Shown: positions 1 to 11,921, numbered from the stretch's first letter. The stretch: DNA of 64,000 bases from Tolypeutes matacus (GCA_026826555.1 JAKSZT010053883.1:28965559-29029558), one strand, 5' to 3'. Numbers and translations are program-made. The notes: generated from the letters alone by a model not told the origin.

Positions 1-410
1 AGGCTGCATGCTGGCACAATGTCACTTCTGCCATATTCTATTGGTGAGGGCAGTCACAGAGCTCACCCAGATATAAGGGGATGGGATCTAAACCCCCCAC
101 CTTTTGAAGGGAGTGGGGTCAACAAATTTGTGGCCATCTTAAATCTGCCATACCGTGTAACCCAGAAAATAGAAACACAAATACATAAACATATATACAT
201 ATAAAACTGGAACAAAATAAATATTTACCCCTGCTATGAGAGATGCATTTTGATATTTTTTATTCCATTCTATTTTATTTTAAAATGCTGGTTGTGACTT
301 AACAAATCAATTTCATGTCCCTTTTGCAACTTGCAGTTTAAAAACACTGTTGTATTTAAGGAAATGAAAGGGCAAGAGAAACTGGAGAGAAAATGTGAGC
401 CATACATAAA
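1..410. other. Flank; possible old LTR end
   Basis: Positions 1-165 resemble the end of an ancient mammalian interspersed repeat, perhaps an ERVL-type LTR ending near 'atctgccata', but I cannot name it. The remainder up to about 410 is AT-rich with nothing recognisable. The small ORF at 19-204 is not a credible gene. Confidence 0.3.
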
Positions 411-1540
411 TTTGAAAAAGGACTTGTATCCAGAATATATTTTAAAAAATGGCTACAAAACAATAACAAAAATACTAACATAATAAAAGTCATCAAAAGA
501 CTTGAATGCAAGAGAAAATGTAGAAATAGCCACAAGCATGTGAAAAATAGTCAGCATTATTAGTCATCAAGAAAATACACAATGAGGGAAGCGGCTGTGG
601 CTCAATCAGTAGGGCTCCCGTTTCCTATATGGGAGGTCCTGGGTTCGGTTCCCGGGGCCTCCTGGTGAAGGCAAGCCCGCCCGCACGGCGTGGTTAGCTG
701 ACCCAGCGAGCACAAGCAGCAAGGGGGGGATAAATGAATAAATAAAATAAAATCTTTAAAAAAAAAAAAAAAAAGAAAATACACAATGAGAAATCACAAT
801 GAGAAAACCATTTCATACCCACTAAAGTGGCTAAAATTAAAAAGACTGACAACATCAAATGTTAGCAAAAATGAAGAAAAACTATAACTCTCATACATTG
901 CTGGTGTTACTGTAAAATGATACAGCCACTTTGGAAAACTGTCCGGCAGTTTCTTAAAAAGATAAACATAAATTTATCATATGAACCAGTAATTCCTCTT
1001 CTAGGTATCTATCTACCCAAGAGAAATGATAATATATGTCCACACAAAAATTTTGCACGTGAATTTTCATAGCAGCATTATTCATAATAGTCTAAAAGTG
1101 GCAACTACTCAAATGTCCATCAATTGGTGAAAGGATAAGCAAAGTGTAATATATTCATACAATGGAAATTATTCAGGAATAAAAAGAAATGAAATACTGA
1201 TATATACTACAACATGAATGAACCTAAAAATACATTATGCTAAGCCATATACAAAAGATCACATGTTGTATGATTCTGTTTATATGACATGTCCAGAAAA
1301 GGCAAATCCTAGAGATGTAAAGTAGATTAGTGGTTGCCTGGGGCCAGGGGTGAGCAGGATGGGGATAAACTGTAAACAGTCATAAGAGACCTTATTAAGG
1401 TGCTAGAAATGTTTTAAATGGTAATGGTTGCACACTCTGTAAAGTCACTAAAAATCATTGTACTGTATACTTAAAATGGGTGAATTTTATGTAAATGTAA
1501 ATTATGCCTCAATAAAGTAAAAAAAAAAAAAAAAAGTCTG
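411..1540 (+). mobile_element. LINE-1 (L1M type) 3' fragment
   Basis: The sequence follows the end of L1 ORF2 (the stretches corresponding to 'LYPEYI' and 'MRNHNEKTI...') and then a typical old L1 3' end, finishing in a 17-base A-tail after 'caataaagta'. The reading frame is destroyed by stops and indels. A DAS SINE splits it at 587-774, so the L1 is the older insertion. Confidence 0.75.
587..774 (+). mobile_element. DAS SINE, full length
   Basis: This is a tRNA-derived SINE. It has a box A-like TGGCTCAATCAGT, a box B-like GGTTCGGTTCC, a GC-rich body, a (TAAA)-type segment and a poly-A tail. The 16-bp TSD gaaaatacacaatgag is perfect (571-586 and 775-790), so the insertion into the surrounding L1 is fairly recent. 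Confidence 0.93.
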
Positions 1541-1659
1541 GAAAGATGTACATCAAAATTCTAAGTGTGTATTTCTGGCCAGTAATTCCATATTTGAACT
1601 TTATGTTCATTTTTATTTGGTTTAATGAAAATAATTACAATGAAAAACAATATTCAACT

Positions 1660-2320
1660 TCAAAAAATATTGACCAGTAAGTCCACTGCTGGATATTTAC
1701 CCAAGAGAAATGAAAATATATCCATACAGTGAAACGGATGTGGCTCAAAAGGTTCGGCGTCCGTCTACCATATGGAGAGACCGGGGCTCGATCCCCGGTA
1801 CCTCCCGGTAAAAAAAAAAAAAAAAAAAAAAAGAAAATATATCCATACAAAGACTTGTGCAAAAATGTTCATAGCAGTTTTATTCATAATAGCCAATAAC
1901 TGGAAACAACCCAAATGTCCATCAATAAAAGAATGAATAATATTGAGGCACATTCAAAAGAATATTACTCAGCAACAAAAAGGAATGAACTATTGATCCA
2001 ACCAACAATGTGGATGAATATCAAAAACATGTTAAGTGAAAGAAGTTAGACAGAAAAGAGTACATACTGAATGATTCCATTTATGTGAAGTTGAAGAAAG
2101 GGAAAACTAATTCATGGTAATAGAAATCAACACAATGGCTGTCTGTGATGGATGAAAATGGAAAGGAAGAGCATGAGTGAACTCTTGGGTTCATGGAAAT
2201 GTGCATTGTCTTCACTGGGGTGGTAGTTATATATTGATATATATACCAATTTATCAAAACTCATTAAATTGTATACTTAAGATTTATGCATTTCACTGTA
2301 TCTAAATTTTACCTAAAAAA
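1660..2320 (+). mobile_element. LINE-1 (L1M type) 3' fragment
   Basis: A second sense L1 3' end. It contains the widely shared segment for 'mediated FIAVLFIIANNWKQPKCPSI'-like ORF2 C-terminal coding, then degenerates to an A-rich end near 2310-2330. It is interrupted by a short SINE at 1729-1832. Confidence 0.7.
1729..1832 (+). mobile_element. Short DAS-type SINE (single tRNA unit)
   Basis: A single tRNA-like module of about 80 bp plus an A-tail. Box A-like GTGGCTCAAAAGG and box B-like GGCTCGATCCC are visible. The TSD gaaaatatatccataca is perfect at 1712-1728 and 1833-1849. This short type lacks the GC-rich body of the long DAS copies. Confidence 0.9.
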
Positions 2321-2384
2321 AAAAACAGAAACAAAAACAAAACAAAACACAACCAACAAATAAACACTGGTGTAAAGGAAAGAG

Positions 2385-2545
2385 CATAAATGTTGGTGTT
2401 TAAAAGCCTTGAATTTGTATGCCATTTCCACTTCCTAGCTGTTTGAAGTCACATGATCCTGATTGGCCTTAATTTTTCACATATAAAATGGGAAATTTGC
2501 CTACCTCACTGGTTTTTGTGAGGATTAAATAAGATAATGGGATAC
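2385..2545 (+). repeat. MIR element
   Basis: Degenerate MIR core. The sequence 'tagctgtttgaagtcacatg' is followed by 'aaaatggg' and 'gtgaggattaaataagataatg', as in the ancient mammal-wide MIR SINE. The flanks 2321-2384 and 2546-2756 show nothing else. Confidence 0.6.
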
Positions 2546-2756
2546 CAATTCCCAAAGAAGAAATTCAAGTGGTCAATAACCATATTTTATAGAGTTCAGC
2601 CTCCTTAAAAACTACAAAGAAATTAAGATAACAGTATGATACAATTATTCTATCAAATTTGCATAATTGGAAAGAGAACCCAGTTAGAAGACTCAAGAGT
2701 GGTTATCTTTATGTGTGTGGGGGGATTATAGTTACTGAAAGGAGATACTTACGGGG

Positions 2757-3187
2757 TGTTTCAGTTTCCTAGGCTGCCTAAGCAAATACTATGCAATGGG
2801 TCAGATTAAACAACAGGAATTTACTTGCTCACGGTTTTGAGGCTCGGAAAATGTCCAAACCAAGCCATCATCAAGGCGATGCTTCTTCCCTGAACACCGT
2901 GGTGTTCTGTGGCTGGCTGCCAGTGATCCTTCCTTTCTCTGTCACAGGCAAGGTGTCTCCTGGTCTCTTCCTTCTCTTCTGGATTCCGTTTCAGCTTCTT
3001 GGTTCCTGTGGCTTTCTCTCTCTCAGGTCCAGTGATAGGATTAAAATCCATTCTGATTGGGTTGGGCCACACCTTAACCAAAGTCACCTCATCAAAAGGT
3101 CCTACTTACAATGGGTTCACACCCACAGAAATGGATTAAGTCTAAGAACATGTTTTTCTGGAGTACATACAGCTTCAAACCTCCACA
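2757..3187 (-). mobile_element. Solo MaLR-like LTR
   Basis: On the + strand the element starts TGTTTCAGTTTCCTAGG and ends CCTCCACA, giving TG...CA termini. The 5-bp flanks cgggg and ggggg are near-identical. On the minus strand it has the purine-rich middle and the A/T-rich 3' end of MLT1/MSTD-like LTRs. The 158-residue ORF across it (2791-3267) is an accident of the LTR and not a gene. Confidence 0.7.
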
Positions 3188-3349
3188 GGGGGGCTTCTGG
3201 AAAGCTGGTGTTATTTTATTTCTTAATCTGTGAGTTGGTTTCAAGTTTTAAAAATCTATTGAGCTAATAAATACTTATGATCTGTGCACTTTTCTCTATG
3301 TAAGTTATATTTTAATTATATTTTAAAAATTCAGTACCCAGTGATCAGA

Positions 3350-3600
3350 GTTTGCAGTAAGCAGACACTGCTGGTAAAAGTGTAAATTGATATCTTTCTG
3401 GAAGGCAATTTAGCAGCAGCTATCAAGAGCCATAACCTTTGACTCAGCAATTCTACTTCTAGGAATCTATCCTGAAGAAATATTTAAGATGTTCACAAAG
3501 GTGGGTGTACAAGGACTTTTACTGCAATGTTGTTTATAATAGCAAAAAGTTAGAAACCACCTAAATATACCATAAAAAGGGACTGATTTAGAAAGTATAT
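3350..3600 (+). mobile_element. Old LINE-1 3' fragment
   Basis: Degraded ORF2 C-terminal region. Segments like 'ttgactcagcaattctacttctaggaatctatcctgaag' and 'tgtttataatagcaaaaagttagaaa' follow ancient L1M elements. No TSD was recognised. Confidence 0.6.
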
Positions 3601-4879
3601 AGAATGCACACAGAAACATCTGCATATCCTATAGTACTTTGTAAGCTCTTTTTGGAATTAATATATCTCAGTCCCCAGGAAAGATAGTTTTGTTCTAACT
3701 ACAATAGCACTGAAATTTTACGAATTAATTTTCAAGATTCTAGGTCAAGAAATTGTAGTTCAGAAGAGAGGATTGAGATATAATACTTACTGTCTATATA
3801 TTTTTCATTTGGAACTTAGCATATGATGCTTGTAGTGTTGTTTATATTTTATTACCTTTCTCTCCAACTAGCACTCAATAAATATTTATTGAATAAACGA
3901 AAAAAAGTATATGTTATGGCTACACAGTGGAATATATGAATGAAGTCATAAAAATGCTGTAAATTAATATTTACTAACATGGTAATATATTTATCCTATA
4001 TTGTGAAAAACTTAAGATATAAATTGAAAGATATAAAAAGCAATAAAACATTTGCCAGTGGTCATCTACTTTGGGCAGTGGGAATTTTATTGACTTTTAT
4101 TTTTTTCCTTTTGTCTGTGTTTTAAATTTTCTTTAAGGAACTTGTTATTACAAAAACTCTACAAGTTATCAGTATATGATTAGAAAAAATAAAGTGGCTG
4201 GCACACAGTAGGTGCTCAATAATTTTAGTGACCCATTCCTTCCTTCGGAAAATAAATCACTAGATGCTCAGTGTCCTGATCATAGGCTTTGCTGTGTGCA
4301 TCTGCTGAGAGGTAGGGAAAAAAAGAAAAAGAACTCAGCTCACTGGGTCAGTTGAATGTTTTCAGGAGATGTGAACTTCCCATGGAAGCCAGCATGCCCA
4401 CAAACTCTTTCAATCTGCTGTAGTTTAGGTTTTCACCAACTATATAAAATTTGGCTGTTTGCCTCACACTAGGAAGTATGTATTTTAGGCTTGGTCACAC
4501 ATGCAGATGTCCAAGATTAGAGTAATTGAAACTGAAAAGGACAGGCATCTAGTGTCTAGGAGAAAATAAATGGCCAGGAGCTGTGTCTCCAGGCCACCCC
4601 TTCTGTTCCTGGGGGGCTACAAAGGGAGTGGACTGTGTTGACTTCTGAAGGTCTGTGCCTCTTCGTTTTTAATGTTTTTTTCTCTATTCCCAAAGGTTAC
4701 CTGCACGCCATCCTTTATTGCTGTTTGTTATTATTTACTTTACAATTATGTTAGGTGCTATTTCTTTGAAGCTTATGGGGAGGTTACAAACTGGGGACTT
4801 TATAGTTGCATCTTGTTGGCTTATGTGGAAAGTTAAAACTATTTGACTTCATTGACAGCACTCGAAAACTGGGAAATTT
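3601..4879. other. Mostly unique flank; two short repeat tails
   Basis: There is no gene here. A short stretch ending 'actcaataaatatttattg' (3865-3898) and another, 'ctggcacacagtaggtgctc' (4198-4217), look like the 3' ends of L2 or MIR elements. The rest is ordinary AT-rich sequence. Confidence 0.45.
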
Positions 4880-5275
4880 CCTGATATATCCATACAACGG
4901 AATATTATTGGCCATAAAAAGGAATGAAGTACTAATACAAGCTACAATATGGATGAGGCTTCAAAACCTTATGCTAAGTGAAAGAAACCAGTTACCAAAG
5001 GCCACATATTGTATGATTCCTTTCATATGAACTGTCCAGATTAGGAAAATATTTAGAGACAGAAAGTAAAATAGTTGTTGCTCAGATGTGAATGGCAGGA
5101 AGGAGGACAGGGAAGCTAAAGGGTGTGAGGTTTCATTTTGAGATGAAAATGTTTTAAAAGTGACTGTGAAGATGGTTGCACATATCTGTGAATAGACTGA
5201 AAACCGTTGAACTGTACAATTTAAATGGGTGAGTTGTATGGTATGTGAACTTTATCTCTTTATATAAAGCTGTTT
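4880..5275 (+). mobile_element. Old LINE-1 3' fragment
   Basis: The frame matches the C-terminal end of L1 ORF2 ('YPYNGILLAIKRNEVLIQATIWMRLQNL' in the local ORF), then 3'UTR-like sequence with 'gaactgtacaatttaaatgg'. It is 5'-truncated and has no intact coding. Confidence 0.65.
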
Positions 5276-6949
5276 TTGAAAATTGGGAAATTTCAAATAT
5301 AAATCCAATTTCCAGTTTTGAAGATCTGTCAATTCTGGGCTGGCATTCTGTCATGGCAAGAATCTCCGTAGGTGAGTAGTGGCTGCTTGCTTTAGAGTAG
5401 GCATGAGCTTTCTACTATTCCACTTTGCTTGTTCTACTCATTTCTGCTACCTACTAACCCCTGTAAGCATTTTCTCATGTAATCCATGTTCTGGGGCATC
5501 TCTGTTTCCTCTCCACCCTGTACTACATCCCAACATGAAACTGTCTAAACCTAGAGTCAAACAGCACAGATGTCTCTCAGGCTCTCCCCCTTAGTAGCTA
5601 TGTGATGTTGGGCAGGTCACTTAACATCTGAGAGTCTGCTTCCTCCCCTGTAAAATAATGTATACAAAATATTCTTTCAGGCAGAATGAATGAGTGTGAA
5701 AGTACTATGTAAACAATAAATTGCTGTTCATATGGAAACCATGATAAATAATGTTTGTTCAACATCTATTGCTTAATGTATGCTGGATTTTTTTGTTTAT
5801 TATAACATCATTTTCTGAATTATTTCAATTCTTTCATTACTTTAAGTGGGATTTGAGGGGAATTAACTTTAAAAATTACCTAATTTTAAAATAAGTAATG
5901 CATTTATATAGTTCCAAAATATAAAAAGTAGAGAATGAAGCTTATTCCAACCCTCTCTTCCTTCAACTAGCCCAATAGGTAATTTCTGTTCCTTTCCTGT
6001 GTCTCTTTCCAGATATTTAAACACATATATAAGCAAATATATATTCCTTTTATTTTTTTTTAAACATAACTTTTACAAAGCCTTCTATTGCAAAATAATT
6101 TCTATACTACTGAAAGCACTGTTTATTATTAGTAGTATTAGTATTAATATTTGTTTTTAGGAACTAAAAAAAAAAAAAACAATTACTGTCACTTGCCAGG
6201 CTATGTCCTTGATCCTATCACCCCTGACATACCAAAATATCTAAATCATCAGCAGTAAATATGCTTATTTTTAATATGTCCTTGTTAGTCCTGAATCTTA
6301 CCTTATCCACTAGGACCTGAAGAACAAGGTTCGTAGAAAAAGCAGTATAATGATATTTACCTTCCTTAGGGAAAGACACCAATAACTTTGACAACACTAC
6401 AGAATGCATTGCCCAGGGATTAGATGATGGATGGAGCACTGGCTTCTAAAGTTGGCTTCACCCCAAGATATATGATTTCCTCTTTTCAATCCATCCCTGC
6501 CATCTACTTCCTGACCTTTTGCCACTGTCACAGCCTCTTCTTCATGGTTTGTGCCAGTTTAGAGGGGGGTCTTTGATGCTGTGTTGTCCATTATACCTTT
6601 CCAAAGTATTTGGTAATGCTTTCCTGTTTTCAATATGCTTTAATGATTTCCATCTTTAAAAAAAAAATCTCCCTTGACCCACATCACCCTTCAATCACTA
6701 CCGTATTTCTTGGATTCTCTTCTTAAAAGAATTATCTGTACTTATTCTTCTCTACTTCTTTAACTATTCTCTTTTTTTTTTTTTTTTTTATTATGGGTAA
6801 AAATCAAAATTCTCACAATACATACAAACATTTGCATAATGATATATAAATATATGTGCATATATGTGTATTTGGTTACAAAAATGTTGTTTATATATAT
6901 ATATATACATATATTTTAAGAGGTGCTTAGGTAACTATTCTCTTTTAAC
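5276..6949. other. Flank with one MIR
   Basis: A MIR in + orientation lies at about 5535-5740, shown by 'gtgatgttgggcaggtcact' followed by 'cctgtaaaataatg'. The rest holds short A/T homopolymers (6049-6062, 6167-6180, 6772-6790) and a TA-rich patch at 6890-6916. I saw no gene or regulatory element. Confidence 0.5.
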
Positions 6950-7760
6950 CCACTCCAGTCATGCTTCTATCTATACCAATCCACTGAATGGCTCCTGTCC
7001 AGATCACCTAAATCTTTGGGTCTTACAGTCAATACTTGGGTCTCTCCATTTTGGTTTTCTCCATTTCAAATAGTGGGCAACACCATTAATCTAGTTGTTC
7101 AAGCCCAAAAGCTGAGAATCATCCTTGAGTCATGTTTTCCCCTCACCCACAACATCCAAATCATTAGCAGCAATGCTATTGGGTAAATGTCCAAAGTGTT
7201 TCCTGAATGCAACTACTTTTCGCTATCTCTAATGCCAAGCCATTGTCATAGCTCACATGAACTACTATAAAAGCCTCTTAACTTATGTCTACTCTTGCTC
7301 CCTTATGGTTCATTTTCCACATAATGACCAAGGGTTCACATGACACTTAAAAAGAGAAGTCCAATGGCTTTTTCCACCATACACAGAATAAAATTAGAAA
7401 TCCTTATTGTGATCTATAAGGCAATATGTTATTTGGCTTTGCTTACCATTCCAACTTCATCTTTTGCTACTCTTCTCTCTCTCTCTGTTCTAACAACATT
7501 GGCACCTTGCTATTCCTTGAAGACTACAAGTTTTTTCCTGCTGAAAGGCTTTACACTTGCTACTTCCTTTGACTGGAATGCTTTGCCCCAAATATTTGCA
7601 TGGCCGGCTCTTGCTCATTATTCGAGACTCAGCTCAAATATCACCTTAGAAAAATACTTTCTGGCTACTATATCTAAAGTAGTCCCATTAGTCACTTTCT
7701 ATCCTAGCATCTTGTTTTACTTTCTTCTTTATAGTCTCTGAATTTATCTAATAAATTTGA
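6950..7760 (+). mobile_element. LINE-2 (L2) 3' region
   Basis: Degraded L2. 'cacttgctacttcctttgac' with 'tggaatgctttgcccc' and then 'gagactcagctcaaatatca' with 'cctta' follow the well-known end of mammalian L2. The 133-codon ORF at 7340-7741 is a remnant of the L2 reverse-transcriptase C-terminus and not a host gene. Confidence 0.8.
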
Positions 7761-8850
7761 ATGTCCAATTTGCTATTTGAAACTAATGGTTAAAATTCCT
7801 TTAAGTAATAACTTCTTTTGGAAAAAACACCAAGTCTTTCATAGAGCTGCCCTCTTTCTCTGCTTGTCTTCTTAAGACGGTGTTTCTGCGTGTTTGAGGC
7901 ATTATGGTGTTGGAGAAGCCTGGGTTCTTAGATCTATTTGGTGTGCCTGTACTATTCCTTGACTCCTCTGGACGTCCAGCAACCTGTTCATGTATACAAG
8001 GTGAACGAGTGTTATTATCTTGTAGCCTGGCCTCTCTAGGCTTAATTAGAGCCTGGAGGCATAACACAGCTCTTCCTGAGGTCTGGATGTTAGTACTATT
8101 TTGTTCCTGGCTCGGTGCAATCTATAGAGCTACTTTGCCTGCTACTTGCCAGCCTGTACTCCTAGCTACATTCCCTATCCCTCCACAAGATATGTGGGAA
8201 CTTCTGGACACATTCTGTATTACACATTCTGTATTAAGGGAGTCTCACTTCACTTGCATAGCTCGTTCTAGGCCTAGTACCTAATTTTGTATTATTTTTC
8301 TTAAAGAGCATGTGTCTCCTCCTGTCCCCCCATCATGTAAGTTTCAAGTCCCACAAAACCTGGACTCACCCCTGGGAGACACTCTGAGGAGCTAAACTCT
8401 TTCTTCCCAACTACTCTGGGCCATCAATTTTACTCAGATGTGGCTGTCAGCTTGTTGCAAGGCATCTCTACTTGGAATCCCAAATGCAAACAGAGCAAGA
8501 AACCCTTCCTCTTTGAAGACCTGGAGAGGGGAGACAGGGACATGTTTCACCTGTTGCCTCTCTCATCTCTCTTCTCTACCCTTCAAAAAGAGGCTTTTCT
8601 TTTACTTCCCTATTTCACAGCCTGGCGGCTCAGCTGTCACAGATGAAAGGAGGTATCTCCTCTGGAGTATGGGAGAACTCTATGAGATTCTTACTATGTG
8701 CTGAACTTCACAGGTTAAATGGAACTAAGGAAACTTAGCAAATTCTTTTTCTCTCCATTAAGCCTATTCTACTCTCTCCTGCCCAGAGAAATAAGTCTCA
8801 GGGCTGTACTTTAGGCAAGAGTCTATAATGGGACAAGCTTTAAAGAAGAA
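7761..8850. other. Flank, nothing recognised
   Basis: Overlapping ORFs at 7801-8067 (-), 7904-8284 (+) and 8438-8704 (+) have no recognisable domain, splice context or start context. They look like chance ORFs. I recognise no repeat here. Confidence 0.4.
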
Positions 8851-8948
8851 CATTATTATTATTTTTTTCAGGTACTGGGACTGGGGATTGAACCCCAGCC
8901 CTTGTATGTGGGAAGCTGGCGCTCAACCACTGAGCCACATTGGCTCCC
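8851..8948 (-). mobile_element. Short DAS-type SINE, antisense
   Basis: On the + strand it reads as a complemented tRNA-like unit, with box B complement GGGATTGAACCCC and box A complement CACTGAGCCACA. The TSD taaagaagaa is perfect at 8841-8850 and 8949-8958. Confidence 0.88.
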
Positions 8949-9124
8949 TAAAGAAGAAAATTAAAATGAATCAGCTTGATATGTGCAAAATATTACCCTC
9001 CTTACATTCTAGTTTTTCTTTTGAAAGAGAGAGAAGCAGAAAACTGAGATTGCATGTTGAAATATCCCATTTTAAATGCTGGCATATAATTTAAAAAATT
9101 TAAAAAGTGCAAATACTCATATGG

Positions 9125-9300
9125 TGCTAGGACCCAAAAAGTGTTCTAAGAGATTTGGAGATATTATTTTATTTAATCCACCCAACAATCCATTTTATAG
9201 ATGAGGAAACTGAGGCACAGAAAGATCAAGTAACTTAACAAAGATCACATAGCTAGTACACAGTACAAGCTAATACATGTCTAGCTTGGGACAGATTTGG
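9125..9300 (-). repeat. MIR element
   Basis: The complement of the MIR core is clear: 'ttttatagatgaggaaactg' then 'aggcacagaaag' and 'cacatagctagta'. It is diverged, as expected for a pre-placental element. Confidence 0.75.
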
Positions 9301-9354
9301 TCTTGAGGCCACCAACGTGCAACCTCTAGTTTATGATATATTCAAATAAGCCAG

Positions 9355-9775
9355 AAAGAACCAGGCTTTGAATTCTGGCCTGGGCTCCTGCTGAATGACC
9401 TTGGACTAGTCATTCATGCTCAATGAACCCCTCTGTAAAATTAGGATAATATGATTAATTTGCAGTGCTTAGTAAAAATGTTGGTTTTCTTTCTTCTTTC
9501 CCACATATGAATGATTGCACTGAATGTTCACAGTATGTTTGTATATTATCTGGATTGTACAAATACTATTATTCAAGACCCAACACTTTCCCAATACCTC
9601 TAGAAATAGCCTGATGTAAGAGAGAGCCCTAGGTTGAAGGTCAAGATGGCTGTTTGAGTCCTGATACTGTTACTAATCCTTTGTGTTATCCCAAGCAAGC
9701 CACATCTTCTCTTTGGGCCTTAGTGGCTCAATCTTTAAGATGAGTTGGACTAAATCAATGGCTTTAAACTATGTT
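9355..9775 (+). repeat. Two degraded MIR copies
   Basis: 'gaatgaccttggactagtca' then 'ctctgtaaaattaggataat' (9355-9460), and 'gtttgagtcctgatactgtt' with 'gggccttagtggctcaatct' (9640-9775), follow the MIR pattern of a splicing-like core plus 'cttcatctgtaaaatg'. Both are poorly conserved. Confidence 0.5.
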
Positions 9776-10398
9776 CTGAAAAGCCTAACATTTCTCTGAT
9801 GGTAGCAGAGTCCATGAAAGAATGGCAGGAGAGTGAGGCTGAGTGAGCAGGTTGGTGTGTTCCCCATTCCTACTTCAAATTTATCAGTTCCATTAAAAAA
9901 AATTATTTTTTAGCTGCTCTATTTTTAGCTGTCAGATCTTATTAGAAAGGCATGTTTCACTGCTCATAAAATGGGTGGAAACCACTATACCTTTCATTTA
10001 CTCAAATCCCCTGGAACTAACTTTCCTTGAGTTATATTGGTTTCTCTTTTTATTTCCTTCTTGTCCTGATCATGGAACTAAAGGATGACATATGTTGATT
10101 CCGACTTAAATGAACATTATTCTTGTCCTCCTCTCCTCTCTCCTACCCAAGAGGATGATGAACAGACTGAAGCAAAGACCAGCATGGTAACTGCCAGAAA
10201 TTTCAGTTTTCAGCAAATTGTCATAGATTAAGACACTTCTGGGTTTCAAAACAGCCACCAAATGACACACAAAAGGTACAGTGACTCACAGAAGTCACAT
10301 CTCTTTATCCTGTGATTTTAGGAGTTGCTCATTCCCATTTAAATGTTTCTTGTCATGAAGAATAACATTCAAGGCACAACATCTCTCTCTATATATAT
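9776..10398. other. Flank, nothing recognised
   Basis: Moderately AT-rich sequence without a supported gene, repeat or RNA. It includes an A-rich stretch at 9894-9901 only. Confidence 0.4.
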
Positions 10399-10482
10399 TT
10401 TTTAACCGGGAGGTCCCGGGAATCGAACCCGGGTCCCTCCATATGGGAGACGGACGCCCAACCAGTTGAGCTACATCCGACC
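10399..10482 (-). mobile_element. Short DAS-type SINE, antisense
   Basis: The complemented tRNA-like unit has box B complement GGGAATCGAACCC and box A complement AGTTGAGCTACAT. It has a clear T-rich (A-tail complement) left edge. Flanks 'ctctatatatatt' and 'ctctatattt' are probable TSDs. It sits about 0.9 kb upstream of the gene promoter. Confidence 0.85.
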
Positions 10483-11359
10483 CTCTATATTTCTTAATTA
10501 CAGATCTTCTCATCAATCCTAAACTATCATTGTGAGCTCCATTAGGGCAATTTTTCTCCACCTGAAGTTTGGGTAACTAAAATAAACAGCTGGGTCAGCC
10601 ATCCTCAGCTTGGGACCCAGCTTTGGTTTCATGGTTTCCTGAACCTACTTCTAGGTTTCTTGCTTTGAAAATACAATGCTCATCCTTTAAGCACAATTTT
10701 CAAGCTCCTTCAATGGAGGTGGCTGGGGACACACAACATCTGTAAATCATCATATGTCTTCCCAGGAGAATTACAATATTCTTGACATATCATAGAACTT
10801 TCATTTTTAATCTTCTAAGGATATGAGATAAAAACGAATATCTCTTGTATTGAAGACAGCTTGGTTCATTGAAAAGCATGGAGGACTATGACTTAAATCT
10901 GGATTTTAATTCTGTGCCAACCACTGGATTTCTTGGGTCAAATTACTCCCCATGACTAGGCCGAAGTTTTCCCACTGGGAACAGTGGAGTGGATGGCTCC
11001 TAAGATTCTTCCTGATTTTGATATTCTAAGGACAAATTACTGGCATGGAATTATCTCCAATTGTTGGTTCAATCTTCATAAAATCATCAAAGGATGTGAT
11101 TTTGAGGTTAGGCTGTAGGAGTTGACTCTTAAAATTCTAAACCATGTTTTCTAAAGGCAGACGAGCTGGGTCTTGAGATGACTGGCTTGTTCCTTCATTG
11201 GTTGGGAATTCTTCATATTCAGAGGTCCACTGAGAACTTCAGCTCACCATTGTTCTCCCTTTACAGTTCTATAGTCAGGTGTAAGATGGTGATGTGGACC
11301 CCTCAATGACATTTCACGCAAGTCTCCAAATACCCTTTCCTTTCCATTCTTTTTCATCA
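10483..11359. other. Proximal 5' flank of the ZMYM4 promoter
   Basis: A probable MIR (+) lies at 10880-11010 ('gtcaaattactccccatgac' onwards). Otherwise it is unique AT-rich sequence up to a rise in GC at about 11360. The ORF starting at 11294 crosses the promoter and is a chance frame. Confidence 0.5.
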
Positions 11360-11513
11360 CTGCGTCATGGTCCCTTTAAGGCAGCAGCCATAGTTCAGTG
11401 GTGGGAGCAGCGTCTGGCAGCGAAGAGACTTGCAGGATTTGGCCTACCCTGGGCCACTCACCGCGCAAGCTCAGGACCGGGGGCTTGGTGGGAAAGGAAG
11501 GAGGGGCTTGAGG

Positions 11514-11526
11514 TGCGCCTGCGCAT
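11514..11526 (+). promoter_or_regulatory. NRF1-like binding site
   Basis: The sequence tgcgcctgcgcat differs by one base from the palindromic NRF1 motif GCGCATGCGC. NRF1 sites are common in CpG-island promoters of broadly expressed genes. It lies about 360 bp upstream of the start codon. A second CpG-rich core, agcgcgca, is 8 bp further on. Confidence 0.55.
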
Positions 11527-11879
11527 CAGAGAAGCGCGCAAGGGGCTGGTTTGGTGATCCCTTTAAGAAACCGCAGGCGGAGGAATTTCTCTGAGAGAAA
11601 ATAATCCTACTCACGGGGCCCCTTGGAGGCCATTAACCCCCCGAGTCCCGGCCCCCCCTTTGGCGGGCAGGCCCGACCGCCCACGCGCGCACCCGTGGGA
11701 TCTCAGGATCTCCAACCCGGCGCGCGGTATCCGCCCCCTCCCCACTCTCAGCTCAAGGCCCAGCCGGGTCTGGGAAAGCTGCTGCGAGGCGGCCGTGCCT
11801 GCAGTGTGGGCGGGGACCGGGGGCCAGAGAGGTGCCGCCGCCACCGCGCCGGGAGCCGCAGCGGTTCTGAGCGGGGCCC

Positions 11880-11892
11880 AACATGGCGGAGA
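11880..11892 (+). promoter_or_regulatory. YY1-like site spanning the start codon
   Basis: The sequence aacatggcggaga fits the YY1 core (AANATGGCGGC) except at its last base. YY1 sites of this orientation often sit just downstream of transcription starts and overlap the initiation codon. The same bases give a usable start context (A at -3, G at +4). Confidence 0.5.
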
Positions 11893-11921
11893 GAGAGGTG
11901 GAGTCCGGCCCCCGAAAGAGG
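11883..11921 (+). CDS. ZMYM4: ZMYM4 first coding exon (13 codons)
   Basis: Translation from the ATG gives MAEREVESGPRKR, which I recognise as the N-terminus of ZMYM4, a large nuclear MYM-type zinc-finger protein of the ZMYM2/3/4 family linked to transcriptional regulation and cell morphology. The exon ends in phase 0 at AGG, immediately before a strong donor GTAGGTGAGG. Continuing the frame into the intron gives a peptide unlike the family. The ATG has A at -3 and G at +4 and lies in a CpG island. The zinc fingers are encoded by downstream exons not seen here. In other mammals I know of, this exon is likewise very short and followed by a long intron. Identification rests on 13 residues plus promoter context, so it is strong but not proven. 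Confidence 0.87.

Noticed and set aside
2791..3267. 158-codon ORF as a possible gene
   Set aside because: It lies wholly across a minus-strand LTR, is low in complexity of evidence and has no recognisable domain.
10399..10482. Candidate tRNA genes (here and at 63043)
   Set aside because: They carry box A/B-like motifs but have A-tails and TSDs and do not fold as complete tRNAs. They are SINEs.
11387..11402. tRNA-like box A 'tagttcagtggtggga' in the promoter
   Set aside because: No box B follows at the right distance and no cloverleaf can be drawn. It is a chance match in GC-rich sequence.
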